The notes below the pieces were generated by a model. It did no database searches. It saw only the letters and a program-made list of their open reading frames with translations, and was not told the DNA's origin. Shown here one piece after another: positions 60,339-64,000 of a stretch of 64,000 nucleotides of DNA (the stretch's first letter is position 1; every line of letters begins with the position of its first letter). The position numbers and the translations under genes were made by a program. The stretch comes from Lewinella cohaerens DSM 23179 (GTDB lineage Bacteria > Bacteroidota > Bacteroidia > Chitinophagales > Saprospiraceae): positions 19,039 to 83,038 of the forward strand of contig NZ_KB903537.1 in NCBI RefSeq assembly GCF_000379805.1. The letters run 5' to 3'.

Positions 60339-63300
60339 TTAACGAACAACCACAATTCGCTCTACACGTCGGAAACTGTCATTTGATAAAACCAACAGGT
60401 ATACGCCTGGCGGGAACGTGCTTAAGGAAAGCTCCTGGCTTATTGTCTGTACCGCTGGCATTTGTAACAATGCTGCGCCATTAATATCATACAGTTCCAA
60501 GTCGTAAGACCAACTATTGGCATTGTTATGCTCAATAAATAAGCGGTCGGAACTAGGATTTGGGAAAATCCGTAAGGTGGCTGCTTCCGGGCTTAGCGTG
60601 TTCGTGAGCATGACGGTATAGCTTTCTGTAAATGTACAGCCATTGGCATCCCGGACCGTCAGTTCTATCACTTGACCTTCCTGCAAACCGTTAAGCGGGT
60701 TGTTCGTACTGCCATTGCTCCACAGGAAACTATATGGCGGGGTGCCTCCACTTGCTAAAGCCGTAGCTTCTACGTTTTGCTGAGCGTCAACAGAGAAGTT
60801 CACGATAGCTCCCAAGTTGGCCGGTGCCTGTATCTGAACGCTAGCTGATAAACCACAGCTGGCGGAGCTCACATTATAGGTGTACACGCCGGTTGAAAGT
60901 CCTTCTAACACAGGGCTGTCGCTGCCATTGCTCCAGGAGATGCCATAAGGAAGAATACCTCCACTAATCAGTAAATTTATTTGCCCGTCATTATCATCTG
61001 CACAAGCTGGATCAACGGCTACATAATCGACCTCAAACGGTGGAATAAAAGGCACTTCAAAACTCTCGGTTATGGTACAACCATTGGCATCTGTTAGCAC
61101 TACATCATACATTCCTGCGGTGAGGTTAGAGGCTACATTACCACTTTGATCATTACTCCAGCTCACTTCATAAGGCGGCTGACCAGCGCTTGGCTGGCTT
61201 ATCGCAATGATTTCTCCATCTCCACAACCCAACAGTACCTGAAGATTGGTAGCTATGGGTGCCTCGCCGGGCAGCTCTATCGTGCTTTCCAGGCTACAAC
61301 CATTGGCATTTGTGATCGTAACAATGTAGGTGCCCACATCGAGGTTATTCAATTGTGCCCCTGCTTGTCCTGTATTCCACATGAAAGTATGGCCCATATT
61401 GCCCCCAGCTACTTCCAGATGGATGCTGCCATCTTCCTGTCCGGCACAGGTAGGTTGTTCTACCTCCGCTGCCATTAACTCTACACTCTCCGATGCTTCC
61501 AAGGTTATTTCCTCTGTGGATTCACAGCCTTCCGCTGTTCGGATATTTACGATGTAAGTATCAGGGCTTAAGCCACCAAAAACGGTAGTAGACATATAAG
61601 GACCGCCTGCAAAGCTGATCTCCAAACCAGGGTCATTGCTAATGATTTCGATCAAACCATCGGTATTGGCCGCACAGCTTACCTCGCTAATTTCTACCTC
61701 GTATTCTGGGAATGGTAGTTCTTCTACCAAGAATTCCCAAACGCTTTCACAAGCATTGTCGTCCGTGACGGTAACCACATACTCATCCGGCGTTAATCCA
61801 TCTAGCATCGACGTATTTTCAGGTGTATGCGCCCATTGATAGTCCGCCGTAACTTGATCGCTTGCTAAGGCAATCGTACCATTAGGTTCGCCCGCACAAC
61901 TGGGGGTCGTGAGTGCTTCTATCGTCGGTAAGTCGTAAAAACTTAGTTCGACATTTGCTACAGAATCACAGCCATTAGCCGCCGTGAAGGTCTCCGTATA
62001 CAAACCGGGTTCATTTTGGGCTTCGCCGAAGATTACAGCGCTCTCTCCTTCACAAACATAGCGTTCCTCTTCAGAAGAAGTGGGTTCTAAAACATCGAGG
62101 TAGTAAACTTGTGTAGAGTCACAACCATTACTTGCTGTAAAGGTCGATTCGTAGGTGCCACTGGTATTTTCTAAATTGCCAAAGATCTCCACGCTTTCTC
62201 CCTCGCAGATGTCAATAAAGTCTTCTATTACGATGTGCTCTAAAATGCTCAAGCTCACTTCATGAACAGAGTCACAGCCAGCGGTAGAAACAAATGATTC
62301 AGTATACACACCAGCATCACTGATTTCTTCGCCAAAGATGATAATAGATTCGCCTTCGCAAATACTCAGCATCTCGCTGGTCTCAATGAGTTCGGCAAAT
62401 ACGATTTGTACCGTATGCGTAGAGTCGCAGCCGTTGCTTGCCGCAAAAGTTGCTGCTGCAGAGGCATCGTCAGTGTAGGTTTCTCCAAAGACCATCACCG
62501 ATTGCCCACTACAGGCCTGTATGGTTTCGTCTGTAAACAAAGGTTCGGCGACTACCAGCGTGATCGTGTGGGTAGAATCACACCCCAAGCTACTCTCAAA
62601 GGTTTCACTGTATTCTCCGGCCTCACTGACGACTTCACCAAACAGTTCAATGCTTTCGCCTGTACAAATTTGGGCCATGTCAGACGTATTGACCACATCG
62701 ATCAGCGTGACCGTTACTTGGTGGATAGAGTCGCAGCCTGCTGCTGACAGGAATGTTCCTTCATAGGTTCCGGCTTCGCTCACCTCTTCTCCAAACAGCA
62801 TCACACTGCTGCCTGAACAGAGTGAAAGTGTTTCTGAGGTCTCAATTTGATCCGTTACCGTTAGTACTACGGTATGGGTGGAATCACATCCATTAATGGT
62901 GAGGAAGGTTTCCTCGTAGGTGCCGCTGGTGTTTTCCAGGTTGCCAAATATTTCCACGCTTTCTCCTTCGCAAATGTCAATGAGTTCTTCGACGGCTACG
63001 TGCTCAAACACCATTAAATTCACCTCATGGATAGAATCACAACCTGCAGCAGAAACAAATGATTCGGTATACACGCCAGCATCACTGGTTTCTTCTCCGA
63101 AGATGAGGATAGATTCGCCCTCGCAGATGCTCAGCATTTCGCTGGTTTCAATGAGTTCGGCAAATACAATTGCTACAGTATGTGTAGAGTCGCAGCCATT
63201 GCTTGCCGTAAAAGTTGCTGTTGCAGAGGCATCGTCAGTGTAGGTTTCTCCAAAGACCGTCACCGATTGCCCACTACAGGCTTGTATGGTTTCATCGGTA

Positions 63301-64000
63301 AAGAAGGGCTCGGCTACTACCAGGGTGATCGTATGGGTGGAATCGCAACCCAAGCTACTCTCAAAGGTCTCACTATATTCCCCGGCCTCGCTAACGACTT
63401 CACCAAACAGTTCAATGCTTTCGCCTGTACAAATTTGGGCCATGTCAGACGTATTGACTACATCGATCAACGTTACCGTCACCTGATGGATAGAGTCACA
63501 GCCTGCTGCTGAAAGGAATGTTCCTTCATACGTTCCGGCTTCACTCACCTCTTCACCAAACAGCACGACACTATTACCAGAGCAGAGTGTAAGTGCTTCT
63601 GAGGTCTCTATTTGGTCTACCACCGTCAGGACAACAGTATGCGTAGAGTCACAATCATTAACGGAAGTAAAGTTGCCTGTATAGGTGCCACTTGTGCTTA
63701 CTTCCTCACCAAAGAGTTCTACACTTTCTCCGGCGCAAATTTGGAGCGCTTCGTCGGTACTCACCGGACTAAACACAGAGAGGGTGATACTGTGGGTAGA
63801 ATCGCAACCATTTTGCCCGTCAAAAGTTGCTTGATAAAGGCCTGCTGCGGTAACAACTTCGCCAAACAACTCAATTTCTTCGCCTTCACAAATAGACAAT
63901 TCTTCCTCAGTTTGCTGGCTTTCAAATACGATTAATTCAATCTGCACCAAGGAGTCACAGCCATTCACACTAGCGTAGGTGGCGGTGTACATTCCAGGTT
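60339..64000 (-). CDS. Giant repetitive T9SS-secreted protein, 3' part (5' end outside window)
   Basis: The frame is open to the right edge; about 1219 residues are visible and the first visible ATG (63992) is inside a repeat, so the gene continues upstream. Visible parts: about 14 tandem ~51-residue Cys repeats (pattern C.G.s...FG......G.Y...F....GCDS......L.V) over 60-63.9 kb on the minus strand; roughly six SprB-like modules (for example SCAGEPNGTIALASD, PTCAGQEDGSIHLEVAGGN, ACADDNDGQINLLISGG, with GVYTYNV-type ends); and a type A T9SS sorting domain at the C-terminus (LRIFPNPSSDRLF, LELYDINGAALLQ, FPPGVYLLVLSN). Two Cys per unit suggest an in-unit disulfide. Likely a large surface adhesin or gliding-related filament protein. 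Confidence 0.88.
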   Translation of the reverse strand, partial: PGMYTATYASVNGCDSLVQIELIVFESQQTEEELSICEGEEIELFGEVVTAAGLYQATFDGQNGCDSTHSITLSVFSPVSTDEALQICAGESVELFGEEVSTSGTYTGNFTSVNDCDSTHTVVLTVVDQIETSEALTLCSGNSVVLFGEEVSEAGTYEGTFLSAAGCDSIHQVTVTLIDVVNTSDMAQICTGESIELFGEVVSEAGEYSETFESSLGCDSTHTITLVVAEPFFTDETIQACSGQSVTVFGETYTDDASATATFTASNGCDSTHTVAIVFAELIETSEMLSICEGESILIFGEETSDAGVYTESFVSAAGCDSIHEVNLMVFEHVAVEELIDICEGESVEIFGNLENTSGTYEETFLTINGCDSTHTVVLTVTDQIETSETLSLCSGSSVMLFGEEVSEAGTYEGTFLSAAGCDSIHQVTVTLIDVVNTSDMAQICTGESIELFGEVVSEAGEYSETFESSLGCDSTHTITLVVAEPLFTDETIQACSGQSVMVFGETYTDDASAAATFAASNGCDSTHTVQIVFAELIETSEMLSICEGESIIIFGEEISDAGVYTESFVSTAGCDSVHEVSLSILEHIVIEDFIDICEGESVEIFGNLENTSGTYESTFTASNGCDSTQVYYLDVLEPTSSEEERYVCEGESAVIFGEAQNEPGLYTETFTAANGCDSVANVELSFYDLPTIEALTTPSCAGEPNGTIALASDQVTADYQWAHTPENTSMLDGLTPDEYVVTVTDDNACESVWEFLVEELPFPEYEVEISEVSCAANTDGLIEIISNDPGLEISFAGGPYMSTTVFGGLSPDTYIVNIRTAEGCESTEEITLEASESVELMAAEVEQPTCAGQEDGSIHLEVAGGNMGHTFMWNTGQAGAQLNNLDVGTYIVTITNANGCSLESTIELPGEAPIATNLQVLLGCGDGEIIAISQPSAGQPPYEVSWSNDQSGNVASNLTAGMYDVVLTDANGCTITESFEVPFIPPFEVDYVAVDPACADDNDGQINLLISGGILPYGISWSNGSDSPVLEGLSTGVYTYNVSSASCGLSASVQIQAPANLGAIVNFSVDAQQNVEATALASGGTPPYSFLWSNGSTNNPLNGLQEGQVIELTVRDANGCTFTESYTVMLTNTLSPEAATLRIFPNPSSDRLFIEHNNANSWSYDLELYDINGAALLQMPAVQTISQELSLSTFPPGVYLLVLSNDSFRRVERIVVVR
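62061..63590 (-). repeat. Tandem superrepeat: five 153-bp units duplicated (2 x 765 bp)
   Basis: Units with heads TLCSG, QICTG, QACSG, SICEG and DICEG (63590-62826) are followed by SLCSG, QICTG, QACSG, SICEG and DICEG (62825-62061) in the same order. Corresponding units are nearly identical (for example the two QICTG units differ in very few residues), while neighbouring units differ widely. Confidence 0.85.

Noticed and set aside
62061-63590. CRISPR-like periodic repeats near 62-63.6 kb
   Set aside because: They are in-frame protein repeats of 153 bp with variable internal sequence and no spacer structure.
1-64000. tRNA or rRNA genes
   Set aside because: I looked for T-loop-like GTTCGA stretches with matching stems and for rRNA-like conserved blocks and saw none that were convincing; a covariance search would settle this.

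Overview
The window looks like a chromosomal piece of a Bacteroidota bacterium, most likely of the Saprospiria (Lewinella or Haliscomenobacter type). The evidence is type IX secretion (T9SS) sorting domains of both types A and B, a PorP/SprF protein, SprB-like and Cys-rich adhesin repeats, Saprospiria-style cohesin and dockerin modules, an SprB-like giant gene at the right edge, many Sec lipoproteins, and promoter boxes of the Bacteroidota form TAnnTTTG. The lineage is inferred from domain style, since there is no rRNA gene here. I saw no tRNA, rRNA, CRISPR array or complete transposase gene.

Layout. 1-8.7 kb: 3' part of a CotH-like protein, a YheT-type hydrolase, an Lrp regulator divergent from a methionine gamma-lyase-like enzyme, a secreted PD40-propeller protein, a secreted SGNH hydrolase and a patatin. 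9.0-20.0 kb: a T9SS surface locus with a 2421-residue beta-helix/Ig/cohesin/dockerin protein, an 868-residue cohesin/SprB/type B-CTD protein and its PorP/SprF partner. 20.1-27.3 kb: an MscS channel, a TPR protein, an N-terminal-nucleophile hydrolase with a TPR tail, an alanine-dehydrogenase/CEO-synthase-like enzyme with a small DUF1330-like partner, and tandem PPK2 kinases. 27.3-30.4 kb: an accessory island with an orphan contractile tail sheath gene between two copies of a small-gene 3' end, then a DUF4160 / DUF2442-XRE pair headed by a 36-bp perfect palindrome. 30.4-34.9 kb: an unusual long PLP enzyme, a lipoprotein alpha/beta hydrolase and an MFS transporter.

35.0-37.8 kb: a sulfur-handling operon (SQR-like flavoprotein, TusE/DsrC-like, DsrE-like) with its own terminator and a promoter carrying two FNR-type boxes at about -43 and -65. 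38.2-50.5 kb: CIA30 protein, DEAD-box helicase, GH13 amylase, a broken metallophosphoesterase beside a VapBC-like module, a lipoprotein, a methyltransferase, a GH3 beta-glucosidase, a DUF2461 protein and a lipoprotein hydrolase. 50.6-64 kb: a TonB-dependent receptor-like protein, SET protein, DUF502 membrane protein, Omp28/thioredoxin-like T9SS cargo, two SDR enzymes, and the 3' part of a giant repetitive T9SS protein.

The spacers are unusually rich in non-coding repeats: a structured palindromic element of about 161 bp present twice with apparent compensatory base changes, a 130-bp element with 19-bp perfect ends, a 120-bp inverted repeat pair around the epimerase gene, a dispersed palindrome family, a two-hairpin repeat, and GTGTAAG heptamer arrays at many gene ends. 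These, together with the sulfur operon's promoter and the palindrome-headed island, are the parts most worth a second look.
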